From assembly GCA_012728875.1 (NCBI GenBank), contig JAAYEF010000003.1, positions 1-45,345 of the forward strand: a stretch of DNA of 45,345 nucleotides, written 5' to 3'. The translations under genes were made by a program, and so were the position numbers. This document shows positions 8,497 through 18,032 of the stretch, piece by piece (the first letter of the stretch is position 1; each line of letters starts with the position of its first letter). This DNA comes from Candidatus Cloacimonadota bacterium. GTDB taxonomy: Bacteria > Cloacimonadota > Cloacimonadia > Cloacimonadales > Cloacimonadaceae. The notes beneath the pieces were generated by a model. The model made no database searches and was not told the DNA's origin. It saw only the letters and a program-made list of their open reading frames with translations.

Positions 8497-9873
8497 ATGT
8501 TTAAAAAAGGCTTGATTTGCAGGGCTTTGGCCTTGCTCGGATTTGTTTTTTGGGCAGCGGTTCTGCCTGCTGCGGTGCAATACAGCCCGGACCTGCTGCG
8601 TGCGGCTTTGAATGGGGACGCCGATTCCCAATATTACCTGGGCTGGAGCTATTACAATGGAGAAGGCATCCTGCGCGACCTGCGCGAAGCGGTGAGATGG
8701 TATTCCCTTGCTGCGGAGCAGGGTCACACGGATGCCCAAAACAACCTCGGCTGGTGCTATTATCGGGGTGACGGGGTTCCCAAAAGCGAAAATGAAGCCG
8801 CCAGATGGTGGAGGATTGCCGCCCGCAAGGGAAACCAGCACGCCCAATACAACCTTGGCTGGTGTTATGACAACGGCTTCGGGGTTCCCCAAAACAAGGT
8901 GGAAGCCTTCAGGTGGTATCAGGAATCTGCCCGCAGTGGAAACCACAATGCTCAAAATAATCTGGGTTTTTGCTACTATTTGGGGGAAGGGGTGGATCAG
9001 AATTTGGAGCAGGCGGTGAAGTGGTGGACTTTGGCGGCACAGCAGGGCAATCCCAACGCCATGTACAACCTGGGCATCTGCTACGACAACGGTTATGGAA
9101 CCCAGCAAGACCATCGCGAAGCGGCAAAATGGTATCGTCTGGCTGCGGAAAGCGGAGCTGACCACGGACTTCCCGAACCGGGCAGCATTCAAACCACAGT
9201 TCAGCCCGTTCAGGAAGAAGCGGTCCGTCCCAGCCTGCAAACTCAATATAAAGAGGAAACCGTGCCTCCCAGGCAGATTCCCAAAATCCCCAGCCGGGAG
9301 GACAAGGAAAAGCCGCGCACAGAAGAAAGCGGCAAATATGACGATCTATATGAGATCGGACTGAAACACTACAACGGCGAAGGGGTTCCGAAAAACGAAG
9401 CCAAAGCCTTGCAGTGGTGGCTTTTGGCTGCTTCCGAGGAGGATGCTCGCGCCATGTATGGCCTGGGTTCGGCATACATGAGCGGACGCGGCACCGACAA
9501 AGACGAAATGGAGGCCATCCGCTGGTATCTGATGTCGGCGGAATCCGGCTATGCCAAGGCTCAAAACACCCTGGGAGTCTGCTACAAAAACGGCACAGGA
9601 GTGGAAAAAGATTTGGGTGAAGCCGTGAAATGGTATCGTCTGGCAGCCCAGCAAAACTATGCCCTGGCTCAAAGCAACCTGGGAATTTGCTATGCCAAGG
9701 GCGAGGGCGTGGAAAGAAACGACGAGGAAGCCAGTTTCTGGTTCACTCTGGCGGAAGAAAACGGCAATGAATCCGCCCGGGAATTCCGTGACACGGTGGA
9801 CCTCAAGCTGAGTGCCCAGCAAAGAGAGCGGGTTGCAGAGCGGGTCAAGCTCTGGCAGGCATATTCACGCTGA
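8497..9873 (+). CDS. Exported Sel1-repeat protein with nine repeats
   Basis: The 458-residue protein has an N-terminal signal peptide (about 1-26, ...FVFWAAVLPAA). Five Sel1 repeats at about 30-205 (LGWSYYNGEGI type, LGWCYYRGDGV type) and four more at about 285-435 are separated by a Pro/Glu/Lys linker. Sel1 repeats are 36-residue helical pairs that scaffold protein complexes. It lies 47 bp after the kinase stop on the same strand and probably belongs to the same transcript, so it may be a periplasmic partner of the extracytoplasmic domains of the signalling proteins (inference). The C-terminal part resembles the small Sel1-type gene at 44.2-44.6 kb (ARN/ERN...FWVL or FWFTLA followed by an LSAAER/LSAQQR element). 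Confidence 0.88.
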   Translation: MFKKGLICRALALLGFVFWAAVLPAAVQYSPDLLRAALNGDADSQYYLGWSYYNGEGILRDLREAVRWYSLAAEQGHTDAQNNLGWCYYRGDGVPKSENEAARWWRIAARKGNQHAQYNLGWCYDNGFGVPQNKVEAFRWYQESARSGNHNAQNNLGFCYYLGEGVDQNLEQAVKWWTLAAQQGNPNAMYNLGICYDNGYGTQQDHREAAKWYRLAAESGADHGLPEPGSIQTTVQPVQEEAVRPSLQTQYKEETVPPRQIPKIPSREDKEKPRTEESGKYDDLYEIGLKHYNGEGVPKNEAKALQWWLLAASEEDARAMYGLGSAYMSGRGTDKDEMEAIRWYLMSAESGYAKAQNTLGVCYKNGTGVEKDLGEAVKWYRLAAQQNYALAQSNLGICYAKGEGVERNDEEASFWFTLAEENGNESAREFRDTVDLKLSAQQRERVAERVKLWQAYSR

Positions 9874-9915
9874 GCAAACCGGGCTCAAATGTGGGTGGGA
9901 AGGCGGCTTGACGCC

Positions 9916-11397
9916 TCAATCCCAGGCGTCGTCTTCAAAGCCGAATTGCAGTTCCACCTGGCGAATAACGGCATCCAGCAGCAGTTCGCCGGTGTCGTAA
10001 ACGTCGAAGGGCTTGGAGCCCAGATATTTATCCCACTGCCCAGCCACAAAATCGTGCGACACAACGCGATAAACCCTGTCCAACTCTAGCCTTTCACCGT
10101 TCACAAAAAATTCAATTTCCTGCGCTCCCTTTTGGGGATTTGCCCTTTTTTCCCAGCCTGCCACCTCGCAGATATCGTGGGGTTTGCTGATGGCGTGTCT
10201 TTCGTTAATCTCATCCAAGATAAGCAGATCGCTTCCCTTCAGGGAAAAAACCGTGATGGTGTTGCTAAAGGGGATGAGTTCGTGCAAATCGCGCAGGGTT
10301 ACGGGTCCGGCGGGCAGGAATTTGCGGAATCCACCGTTGTTGATGATGGCAAGTTCGGGCTTGTAAATGCTTTGATATTCGTCTATTAAAGCCTGCGCCG
10401 TCCACCTTGAAAGCGAAGTGGAACGCCATTTATCCGGGCTCCAGTCAACCGGAATGCTGCCCACCACGCGTCCCATCTCCTCCATGATTTTTTCCATCTT
10501 CAGTGCGATAAAATCATTCAGGGGACTTTCGAATTCCACGGTATCGGAAACCAGCGGGATGAGCCGGTTTTTCAGCGAAACGATGCGCCGCTCCTCCACT
10601 TCAATTTCCGCGTGCCCCAGCCAATTCAGGTGCGAACCGCTGTAAAGCAACCATTTACCGTTCACATTGATGGGTTCCTGGCTCCAGATGTGATCGTGTC
10701 CGCCGATGATGATATCCACCCTGTCGTCAAGGCTTTGTGCCATCAAACTGTCCGCTTCGAACCCTTGGTGGCTCAGCACGATGATGAGGTCGCTTTTGCG
10801 CTCCACCTCGTCCAGATACATGTTTATGGCGTCCACCGGCGGCATAATGCGCACGCTTTCAACGTTTTCCGCCTTCACCTTTTCCGGCAAAAGCTCCAGC
10901 GTGATACCAAAAATCCCCACTCTCAAGCCATCTTTTTCCAAAATCGTAAAAAGCGACCCGCCAAGGGGTTTGCCAGTGGGTGTGTCAATCATATTGGTAC
11001 ACACGAAGGGATATTTTGCACGTCGGGCAAGGTCCTTTGTATTCTGGTAGGAAAAGTCGAACTCATGATTCCCGAAAACGCTGGCATCCAAGCCCAAGAG
11101 ATTGAAAACGTCGATCACAGCGCCGCCGTGCACTCCGTCGTCCACCAGCGAGGCAAAGATCGAACCGGTTTGCTGGTCTCCGCTGTCCAAAAAGAGGCTG
11201 CGTTCCACTTGTGCCCTTTCACGATTCAAAACCTCCTCCAAAACCGGATAGCCGCCATATTTCAAGCCGTCTTTGCCCAGCTTCGCTTCAAAGGCGCCGT
11301 GGCTGTCGCCAGTGTAGAAAATGCTCAAGGGCAGGGCGCTTAAAACGCTGAAAAACGCCAGAACGAGTAACAAACTGAATGTTTTGTTGAATTTCAT
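9916..11397 (-). CDS. Periplasmic 5'-nucleotidase / UshA-type metallophosphoesterase
   Basis: The 493-residue protein has a signal peptide (1-21), the calcineurin-like metallophosphoesterase motifs FYTGDSHG (27-34), DSGDQQTG (71-78), GNHEFDF (109-115), LSHQGFEAD and GGHDHIW, and a C-terminal 5'-nucleotidase domain (NNGGFRKFLPAG, ELIPFSNTITVF). Such enzymes use two metal ions to hydrolyse nucleotides or sugar nucleotides outside the cytoplasm. ATG 11397 was chosen over TTG 11403 because AAAAGGA lies about eight bases upstream of it. A TTGACA -35 element lies at 11462-11457 on the minus strand, but no clean -10 is visible. It converges with the Sel1 gene with a 42-bp gap. The true substrate (nucleotides, NAD or others) cannot be told from sequence. 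Confidence 0.9.
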   Translation of the reverse strand: MKFNKTFSLLLVLAFFSVLSALPLSIFYTGDSHGAFEAKLGKDGLKYGGYPVLEEVLNRERAQVERSLFLDSGDQQTGSIFASLVDDGVHGGAVIDVFNLLGLDASVFGNHEFDFSYQNTKDLARRAKYPFVCTNMIDTPTGKPLGGSLFTILEKDGLRVGIFGITLELLPEKVKAENVESVRIMPPVDAINMYLDEVERKSDLIIVLSHQGFEADSLMAQSLDDRVDIIIGGHDHIWSQEPINVNGKWLLYSGSHLNWLGHAEIEVEERRIVSLKNRLIPLVSDTVEFESPLNDFIALKMEKIMEEMGRVVGSIPVDWSPDKWRSTSLSRWTAQALIDEYQSIYKPELAIINNGGFRKFLPAGPVTLRDLHELIPFSNTITVFSLKGSDLLILDEINERHAISKPHDICEVAGWEKRANPQKGAQEIEFFVNGERLELDRVYRVVSHDFVAGQWDKYLGSKPFDVYDTGELLLDAVIRQVELQFGFEDDAWD

Positions 11398-11620
11398 CGA
11401 CAATTCCTTTTCACGAAAACATGATGGTTCTCATCTGTGGGAATAGCTGTCAGGCTGTCAAGCAAAAAGGCTCCAGTTCTGGTGGAATTGAAAATGATCC
11501 GGTTTTGGAGCGGTAAAAGAGACCCTGAATCCCAGGTGGAATACAATCCTAAAATTAAGGCTATCCCGGGATTTGCCCTCGCATGGGGTTTTTCAGTTTA
11601 GTTACAAGAGTGTATATCTA

Positions 11621-13285
11621 TCAGAACTCCCAGTCACCTTTTTTGCGGTTGTAGAAACCCTTGCCTAGGATGTTTTTATCGGAATCGGTGACATACCAAT
11701 CTTCCGGTCCGTGAAAGAAAGAATTGCTGCTTTTCATGGCGGTAGTGCTTTGGGCGGTATAGATTGCCATGCCAAGTTCAGGATTGAGCGGATTGGGCAG
11801 ACAAGCCGCCAAGCGGAGTCCGGTGCCTGGATAATCTTGATCGGCAATTATCCTGTCTGGAAGAATCTGAAAAGGCGGTTTGGGCAAATGTTTGTCCAGC
11901 CAAAGATTGGTGCCCCAGGCTCCGAAAACATAGATGTTCTGTTCGCTGAAATCCATTTCCAGGGCTTGAGTGTCCGTGTAGGCCGAAGCTTTCAGCCGAT
12001 CGACAAGAAAGTCAACGGTTGGTTTGATATATTCATCCACGCCTTCCACACGCAGGGGATCGGGATAAATCAAGCTTACAGCTCCTATCGCCACAGAGTT
12101 CATGGGTCCCTTGAAGCTGATCAGCTCGAGTAGTTCGCTTTGGGGAATCTGTGTCAGAGATGCGAATTTTTGCATGAGCTGAGGGAAGTATTCATCATAG
12201 CGGATGCCGGTTTCACGACGCGCCTGTTCATATTCAAGCAGGGCATCGTAAACCGTGTCCATATAGATAAAGCCTCGGTTGATATCGCTCTGGGTGGAAA
12301 ACTTGCGCTGTTCGGGTGGGTAATAGAGCTGTATAAGCCTCAGCTCGGAACCACGGACGAAGTGCTCAACGACAGCAATCCACCAAGAATTATAGGCTTG
12401 GCCTTCCATCTTTTGCTTAATCGGTTCAAAAAGAGCTGAAGAATCCTCCACCATCCAGAAATATTTATCAACCAGTGGATTAACGTAGGGATGAGAAAGC
12501 TCGTGGAACAGCATAAATGCCAAGTGTAAAATCGTATCTGCCGGATCCTTGCTTTTTTCGAAACTGGTAACGCAATAGAGGTCTGAATTTCTCTGTGAAT
12601 CCACCAGATCTGGTCCGTAGCCGCCTCCACCTAACAGGGGTGAAATCGCAAGGTTGTAGCTATGATGTTCGTATCCATACCAATCGATGATGTGGGCAAT
12701 CATATCAGGGCTTGCACAAAGAAGCGAATCCGCAGCGGATACCGTTTCAGAGAAAAATTGGCGCTGGGATTCGAACCAGCCATAAAAATCGCTTTCCCGC
12801 ACAAAGTCGTTCACCGCCGCATAAAAACCTTCCAAAGAGCCTCCCTCGGAGGCTGTTTTCAAGCGGTCTTCATTCATTTTTTTGGCGTAGCCGGAGCAGT
12901 CTCGGTTTTGAATGCCCAAAGGAACTCCGTCGAAGCGCAAAAAATCGCTAACAGGAAGATCGTAAGTAAAACCGTAGTCTTCCAAAGCCCGCAATTTGGA
13001 GAGTGCCGGATGCTTTTTGAAAGCGGAAAACCAGGCGTCGATGGAGGCAGCATAGCCATCGGAATCGGCATAGGTCATCTCGCTTCCAGACAGGTGTTGA
13101 AGCACGGCCAACAGTTCCAGGCGAGGATCGACACTAATGGTAAGTTTGCCGCTTTTTTGGGTCACGGGTTCAATCTGTGGCTGAACTTGTGATTCAGTGC
13201 TGAAAGCGATCAGCGACAAAGGGAGCAGGAAGAACAAGCCGATGATGGCTTTACCCAGATAAAAATGAAGGATATCTGTGAGCAT
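11621..13285 (-). CDS. Exported DUF4932-type putative metallopeptidase
   Basis: The 554-residue product has an N-terminal hydrophobic segment (about 10-30), probably a signal peptide or anchor. The first domain resembles DUF4932: DPRLELLAVLQHLSG followed by a YADSDGYAASIDAWF stretch. HELSHPYVNP at residue 261 contains the HExxH zinc-protease signature, so a secreted zinc peptidase is likely, although activity of this family is not established to my knowledge. The C-terminal 100 residues (after NIYVFGAWGTNLWLDKH) form a separate segment I do not recognise. AAAAGGAG precedes the ATG. It lies in the same orientation as the large sorted surface protein but starts 228 bp after that gene's end, beyond its terminator, so it probably has its own promoter (TTGACA at 13337-13332 on the minus strand). 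Confidence 0.7.
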   Translation of the reverse strand: MLTDILHFYLGKAIIGLFFLLPLSLIAFSTESQVQPQIEPVTQKSGKLTISVDPRLELLAVLQHLSGSEMTYADSDGYAASIDAWFSAFKKHPALSKLRALEDYGFTYDLPVSDFLRFDGVPLGIQNRDCSGYAKKMNEDRLKTASEGGSLEGFYAAVNDFVRESDFYGWFESQRQFFSETVSAADSLLCASPDMIAHIIDWYGYEHHSYNLAISPLLGGGGYGPDLVDSQRNSDLYCVTSFEKSKDPADTILHLAFMLFHELSHPYVNPLVDKYFWMVEDSSALFEPIKQKMEGQAYNSWWIAVVEHFVRGSELRLIQLYYPPEQRKFSTQSDINRGFIYMDTVYDALLEYEQARRETGIRYDEYFPQLMQKFASLTQIPQSELLELISFKGPMNSVAIGAVSLIYPDPLRVEGVDEYIKPTVDFLVDRLKASAYTDTQALEMDFSEQNIYVFGAWGTNLWLDKHLPKPPFQILPDRIIADQDYPGTGLRLAACLPNPLNPELGMAIYTAQSTTAMKSSNSFFHGPEDWYVTDSDKNILGKGFYNRKKGDWEF

Positions 13286-13459
13286 TTGAGTTCTCCTTTT
13301 GAGGATGTAAACTTCTTGTGATATGTTGCGCTGTCAAGAATTTTTTGGTGCATGGGTTTTAACGTACCTCATGCATTCCCAAAAACTTCCTATCTTCTTA
13401 TCTTTCAGATTTCAGCACAAGTGCAAAAACTCAATAAAACGACGTGATAATACCGTGTC

Positions 13460-13491
13460 AAAAAAAGGGCTGGACAAAAAAGCCCAGCCCT
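13460..13491 (-). terminator. Intrinsic terminator of the large surface-protein gene
   Basis: AGGGCTGG (13466-13473) and CCAGCCCT (13484-13491) form an 8-bp stem with a 10-base loop. On the minus strand the stem is followed by seven T (13466-13460). It lies about 22 bases after the stop codon of the gene ending at 13514. Confidence 0.88.
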
Positions 13492-13513
13492 GTTTTGATA
13501 TGGGTGATGCAGA

Positions 13514-16500
13514 TTATTTGACCAGCATCAGTTTACGATCGCTTTGGTATTTGCCAGCCTTCATCCGGAGCATATAGACTCCGCTGCTGAGCTCTCTGCC
13601 GTTGGAATCCTTGGCATTCCACACGACTTGATATCTGCCGGCAGCCTTGTTTTCATCCAGCAGAGTGGTGATTTTTTGTCCCCTGAGGTTGTAGATTTCC
13701 AAGGTGACCCCTTCATCCTTGTGTAGCGAGAAGGGGATGTTTGTATCAGGGTTGAAAGGATTGGGCCAGGGGTTGAGCAGTTCGGTGACCAGAGGCAGGG
13801 ACGGGGTTTGCGGATCCTGGCTTTGGTTCACCAGGATGTGGCAGGGCCCATGGTATGCAGTTTGCCCATCCAGTTCCACGCAGCTCAGCCAATAGTAATA
13901 ATCGCCGCTTTGGGTGATTTCGAGATCGGTGAAGCTGTAGTTTTGGGTTTGGGAGCTGTTGTGTGCGGGAATGAGGGTGCTCACCTGCCCGGCTTGGTCC
14001 AGTTCTTCGCTGTTCGCTCTATAGAGATAGAAGCCCAACATGCCGGTTTCGGAGAGGGTGGTCCAGTTGATTTTCACGTTGTTTTCCGAGGTGATTTGGG
14101 CTGTAAAGCCGGCAAAGCTGACGGGTGTGTGCCCTGATGGCTCTTCAAAAAAGACGATCTGCATTCTTTCGATGAGGGCACCTTCCTCGGATGGTAGTGC
14201 GATTTTGCCGCTGTCCCAGCTGCCGTCTTCTGGGTTGAAGATGTCTTCATAGCCGCCATTGTCGATCTTGCGCAGGATGCGGTGTGGCGTGTAGCCCAGA
14301 TTGTGGTTGATCACGAGGTCGGCTCCGGCAAGTGAGGCGCCTTCATTGCCATGCAGGGTGACCACCAAAGTGCGTTTTGGAATGTTTATTTGGGGAGGTT
14401 TCCACTCGAACAAGCCCTCCACCAAGCCAATGTTTGAAATGCCGGTGAGCGTTGCCTCGGGAATGTATTCTCCATCCTGTTCTTCGTTCCACATGGGTGC
14501 GGGCTTAAGGTGGCAGACGCCATTGTCGAAATCGGAGATGATGCTTACGATATCGGATTCTGCGGTTGTGAGCCTGACGTTGTCTATGTAAAGTATTCCG
14601 GAGCCCGAACATTCCCCTGTGTAAATCATGAATGCAAAGTTTCCTCCCTGGGGCTGATCTACCGTCATCCTTGCCAAACCCCAGTCATTTGAGGTTATGT
14701 TGTCAAAAGGTATGTTCGAAATATATTGATCATAATCCAGGGAATCTTCATGCATGTATACCAAGGCAAAATCCACCGGATCGCCGTTGGGAGTATTTTT
14801 ATAATTCACTCTGAATTCATAGGTTCGATCTTCCTGAAGGATGATAATCGGGCTGATAATGGCATCTTCGTTGTGACCAATTTCAGGGCTGATGATTGAC
14901 GCGACATTGTTGTAAGGATTGTCAGGGTCTTCAACAACATCCCATCTAATCTCATCATGCAGCATGTTTATGGCATTCCAGTCATCAGAATCTGTGCTGT
15001 CCAGATTGACAAATACAGGTGCGGGTACGGGTCCAGGCCACGCACCATTGCCGGTGAGACCAATTTCGTAAACATTGTCCAAGCCATCCACGATTCTCAG
15101 CGTGGCGTTCTTTTGCCCAATGGTATGAGGCTTGAAATGAACGGGAAAATTAAACCATGTGTTGAAAGAAGTTACAGTATGGGCGATGTCCTCGATCATA
15201 AATTCCGATGCATCATCACCCACAAGGCTCAATTCTTTTATGATGGCAAACCCGCCTGGCGCTGTCAATTGCACTTCTGTGTAACTATAGCCTCCAACCC
15301 ACACATCGCCGAAATCATATTCTGTGCCAAAATATTCGGATTCAATGCTGTAGGGAGTTGTGAGCGCATTTATAATAATTTCGTCGAAATACATACGCAT
15401 GCCTATCTCACCAGGGAGATGAACCTTCCACAAAAAAGTCACCGTGTTAAAATCCGAATCAGTTTCGGGGTATTCAAAACTGATGGCACCCTGTGTGAAG
15501 TCTTCTCCAGGCTGAACATGATGCTTGAAAGATTTCAGCCATTGATAGCTTCTGCCCAGATCTGTTGACACCCAGATGGAAAGGCTGTCTTCCTCCTCAA
15601 ATTCGTATTCAAAAATGGATTCCAGCGTTTCAAAACGATATTTGTAGTAAAGCAAGATATTGGTTGCTTGCTGACTTGGCAAAAGCAAAGCCGGAGTGCG
15701 GAATTGCCTGAGAGTATCAAAACTTGTGAAGTATGCACAGGCAGCTGGGCTATCGTTCCATCCACCTTCACCATACAATTCAAAATCCGTAACAACATCA
15801 TGCGGCATGTAAGGATGGGCATGATCGAAATTTATGAAATACATACTATGTGGTTCATGAAATGTTACGAGATATAAGCCCGTTGGGTAGCTCTCAGGGT
15901 CACTATCTGCTCCACCTTGTGAATTATAGGCTCTCACAGCCACATCAAGATTGATTCCGGCAATCAAGCCGGGAACCGGAGTTTGGAAATGAGTATGTTC
16001 AGTGCTTCCCAACAGCTGCCAATCTTCATTTTCTTCTCTGATATATACTTCATAGCCATCGGGATTGCCTGCAGAAGCAGTCCATCTGAATAAAGGGGTC
16101 AGAGAACCACCAAAATATATTGAGGTCCTGATCTTTGGAGCAGTGGGCGAAATGTTGTCCGCCGATACTTCTATCTGATCAAGATAAAACCGTAACGGAT
16201 TGGCATGAGCATTGACCGACTCGGCATAGAAAGCCAGTTTGATGACGCCGCTGTAAGCTGAAAGATCATGTACAGCATTGTTTACAAGATTATTCACAGT
16301 GAAGCTTGTATATTCAGCCAATACAGGATCATTTGCAACGAGGTTATCATCTTCATCCAAAATAACGATTGAAAGCTTATCGTCCGAGTCCATAACGCCA
16401 TTGGGTGTTGTGTAGAGGAAACGAAGTTTGTTGCCGTGACCGGGATCGCCCAAGTCGATGGGAGGGCTGATCAGCCATCCATTGGTCACCCCGCCAAATA

Positions 16501-16834
16501 TCACTCCTGCCCAATCTTCCGAAGTAGGCTGGGGAATTCCGTATCCAGGAGTGAAGACGCGTTTATACCAGTCTCCTCCATCCTCCAGATCAAGTCCATT
16601 TTGCATATCCAATACACCCGATTTAACCTCCCACTCCCCTGGAAGAAAATCCCCTTCTTCAAAGTTTTCAATCCAGGGCGGGGAAAGAGCGGGGTCGCGC
16701 ATATTGCCTTGTGATGTGACACCTGAATGCACCTGATCCTGTGTTGCAAACAGGCTTGAAAAAGATAAAATGATGACCAATACCAAAGCGGCGCGCAAAA
16801 AGATTTGTACGCCAAGACCGTTAACCTGTTTCAT
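13514..16834 (-). CDS. Large secreted surface protein with FlgD-like C-terminal sorting domain
   Basis: The 1106-residue protein starts at ATG 16834 with an ideal AGGAGG seven bases upstream; the longer open frame is not needed. A signal peptide (about 5-33) is followed by a choice-of-anchor-J-like module (PPWIENFEEGDF..., about 50-230), a fibronectin-like domain, further anchor-type beta modules, and an ASPM/Hydin-type immunoglobulin domain (YDFGDVWVGGYSY...FKPHTIGQKNATLRI). A last fibronectin domain precedes the tail NPWPNPFNPDTNIPF... ending SSGVYMLRMKAG...KLMLVK, the FlgD-Ig/type-A sorting tail common in Cloacimonadota and related phyla. It is probably cut and displayed on the cell surface by a type IX-like system (family knowledge). 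Substrate or partner unknown. Confidence 0.85.
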   Translation of the reverse strand: MKQVNGLGVQIFLRAALVLVIILSFSSLFATQDQVHSGVTSQGNMRDPALSPPWIENFEEGDFLPGEWEVKSGVLDMQNGLDLEDGGDWYKRVFTPGYGIPQPTSEDWAGVIFGGVTNGWLISPPIDLGDPGHGNKLRFLYTTPNGVMDSDDKLSIVILDEDDNLVANDPVLAEYTSFTVNNLVNNAVHDLSAYSGVIKLAFYAESVNAHANPLRFYLDQIEVSADNISPTAPKIRTSIYFGGSLTPLFRWTASAGNPDGYEVYIREENEDWQLLGSTEHTHFQTPVPGLIAGINLDVAVRAYNSQGGADSDPESYPTGLYLVTFHEPHSMYFINFDHAHPYMPHDVVTDFELYGEGGWNDSPAACAYFTSFDTLRQFRTPALLLPSQQATNILLYYKYRFETLESIFEYEFEEEDSLSIWVSTDLGRSYQWLKSFKHHVQPGEDFTQGAISFEYPETDSDFNTVTFLWKVHLPGEIGMRMYFDEIIINALTTPYSIESEYFGTEYDFGDVWVGGYSYTEVQLTAPGGFAIIKELSLVGDDASEFMIEDIAHTVTSFNTWFNFPVHFKPHTIGQKNATLRIVDGLDNVYEIGLTGNGAWPGPVPAPVFVNLDSTDSDDWNAINMLHDEIRWDVVEDPDNPYNNVASIISPEIGHNEDAIISPIIILQEDRTYEFRVNYKNTPNGDPVDFALVYMHEDSLDYDQYISNIPFDNITSNDWGLARMTVDQPQGGNFAFMIYTGECSGSGILYIDNVRLTTAESDIVSIISDFDNGVCHLKPAPMWNEEQDGEYIPEATLTGISNIGLVEGLFEWKPPQINIPKRTLVVTLHGNEGASLAGADLVINHNLGYTPHRILRKIDNGGYEDIFNPEDGSWDSGKIALPSEEGALIERMQIVFFEEPSGHTPVSFAGFTAQITSENNVKINWTTLSETGMLGFYLYRANSEELDQAGQVSTLIPAHNSSQTQNYSFTDLEITQSGDYYYWLSCVELDGQTAYHGPCHILVNQSQDPQTPSLPLVTELLNPWPNPFNPDTNIPFSLHKDEGVTLEIYNLRGQKITTLLDENKAAGRYQVVWNAKDSNGRELSSGVYMLRMKAGKYQSDRKLMLVK

Positions 16835-16861
16835 GACTTCCTCCTTTGTGTCATGTGAAAA

Positions 16862-16877
16862 TGGGGGTTTGCCCCCA
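16862..16877 (-). promoter_or_regulatory. 5'-UTR hairpin of the surface-protein gene
   Basis: TGGGGG and CCCCCA form a perfect 6-bp G/C stem with a four-base loop, 28 bases upstream of the ATG at 16834 and just ahead of the AGGAGG ribosome site. A TTGACA -35 (16922-16917 on the minus strand) lies upstream, so the hairpin would be transcribed. It may stabilise the leader RNA; no ligand-binding fold is visible. Confidence 0.4.
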
Positions 16878-17038
16878 CTTTTCTTATGCAAACTAAAACA
16901 TAAATCAGCCGCCGATTGTCAAGTAATATATTTTTGTTCAGGATAATATTCCAGAAGCTTTATTTTTGCAATATGCAAGGAAATCCGCGGCAAGAGAAAC
17001 TGCTTGACTTATATTGCAGGTTTACCAATTTACGCCAC

Positions 17039-18016
17039 ATGAGATTTCTGAAAGCAAGCTCGATTGAATATTTGCTCTGGCTCTACATCCTGGGCTGCCT
17101 GGCTTGGCTGGGCTTCCGGCTGCATCTGATGCCAGCGCTGCCGGCGTGGATGATTTTGGGATCGCCTTTGGTCACCGCTTTTGGCCTGGGCTTCGTTGGC
17201 GGTTCTTTGGGACGCAAGGTGCTTTATCCTGAAAAAACCCGCGAAGCCGTGCTTTGGAAGTGGGAAATCGGGCTCGCCGTGTTGATCAGCTTTGTGGTGG
17301 GCTGGGTGATCGTGGAAGTGAGGCCGGTGGCGTTTTTGACCCAGGCGGGCAACGCGCAAAACATCGTCAAAGGGATTTTCAACCCGAATCTCTCCGAGAT
17401 GGTGCCGATGCTGGCAGCCTTGATGGAAACCATCTATCTGGCGCTTTTGGCAACGATTTTTGCCATCCCTTTCGCCTTTGCGTTCAGCTATTTTGCCGCC
17501 AAAAACCTGATGCAGGGCTCGATTTTGGGGCGCATCGCCTATGTGGTGATCCGCACCATTTCCACCGTCTTTCGCTCCATCGAAGCCATCGTTTGGGCCA
17601 TCATCTTTTCCGTGTGGGTGGGAATCGGTCCCTTTGCAGGGATGCTGGCGTTGTGGGTGCACTCTGTGGCGGCGCTGATCAAGCTTTATTCCGAACAGCT
17701 TGAAAACATCGACCCCGGACCTGTGGAGGCCATCCGTGCCACCGGGGCTTCAACCCTGCAGGTTTGGCGCTATGCCGTCACGCCTCAGATTTTGGCGCCT
17801 TATCTGGCTTTCACCATCTACCGGTGGGACATAAATGTCCGCATGGCAACCATTGTGGGCTTTGTGGGCGGCGGAGGCATCGGTCTGGCCTTGAACCAGC
17901 AGCAGCAGATGCTTGCCTGGCGAAATGTTGGGCTCATCATGTGGCTGATCGCGATCGTGGTTTGGGTGATGGATATCTTCAGTGGCTACATCCGCGAAAA
18001 GCTTGTTTCTCCATGA
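17039..18016 (+). CDS. PhnE-type ABC transporter permease without its partner genes
   Basis: The 325-residue product has about six to seven transmembrane helices. The binding-protein-dependent permease core begins near MVPMLAALMETIYLALLATIFAIPFAF. The EAA-loop region reads IDPGPVEAIRATGASTLQVWRYAVTPQ, characteristic of the PhnE phosphonate/phosphate family. The end has the FVGGGGIG segment typical of PhnE. Start 17039 was preferred because homology begins there; no strong ribosome site is visible and an upstream in-frame start at 16973 is possible. TTGACT at 17003-17008 with AATTTA 17 bp later is a possible promoter. No PhnC ATPase or PhnD binding-protein gene is adjacent: the upstream gene is divergent and the downstream gene is a nucleoside phosphorylase 16 bp away. 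Transport of a phosphonate, phosphate or nucleoside-linked solute is open. Confidence 0.85.
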   Translation: MRFLKASSIEYLLWLYILGCLAWLGFRLHLMPALPAWMILGSPLVTAFGLGFVGGSLGRKVLYPEKTREAVLWKWEIGLAVLISFVVGWVIVEVRPVAFLTQAGNAQNIVKGIFNPNLSEMVPMLAALMETIYLALLATIFAIPFAFAFSYFAAKNLMQGSILGRIAYVVIRTISTVFRSIEAIVWAIIFSVWVGIGPFAGMLALWVHSVAALIKLYSEQLENIDPGPVEAIRATGASTLQVWRYAVTPQILAPYLAFTIYRWDINVRMATIVGFVGGGGIGLALNQQQQMLAWRNVGLIMWLIAIVVWVMDIFSGYIREKLVSP

Positions 18017-18032
18017 GATAAAGGATGGAAAA

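Noticed and set aside
9910-9930. GACGCCT/AGGCGTC hairpin between the Sel1 and nucleotidase genes
   Set aside because: It overlaps the last codons of the nucleotidase gene and lacks a T-run on either strand.
10612-11343. 243-codon open frame on the plus strand
   Set aside because: It is antisense to the 5'-nucleotidase gene, and its product has no domain.
12762-12784. tRNA T-arm-like GGTTCGAATCCCAGC on the minus strand
   Set aside because: It lies inside the DUF4932 gene and encodes Trp-Phe-Glu-Ser-Gln-Arg. No acceptor, D or anticodon arms surround it.
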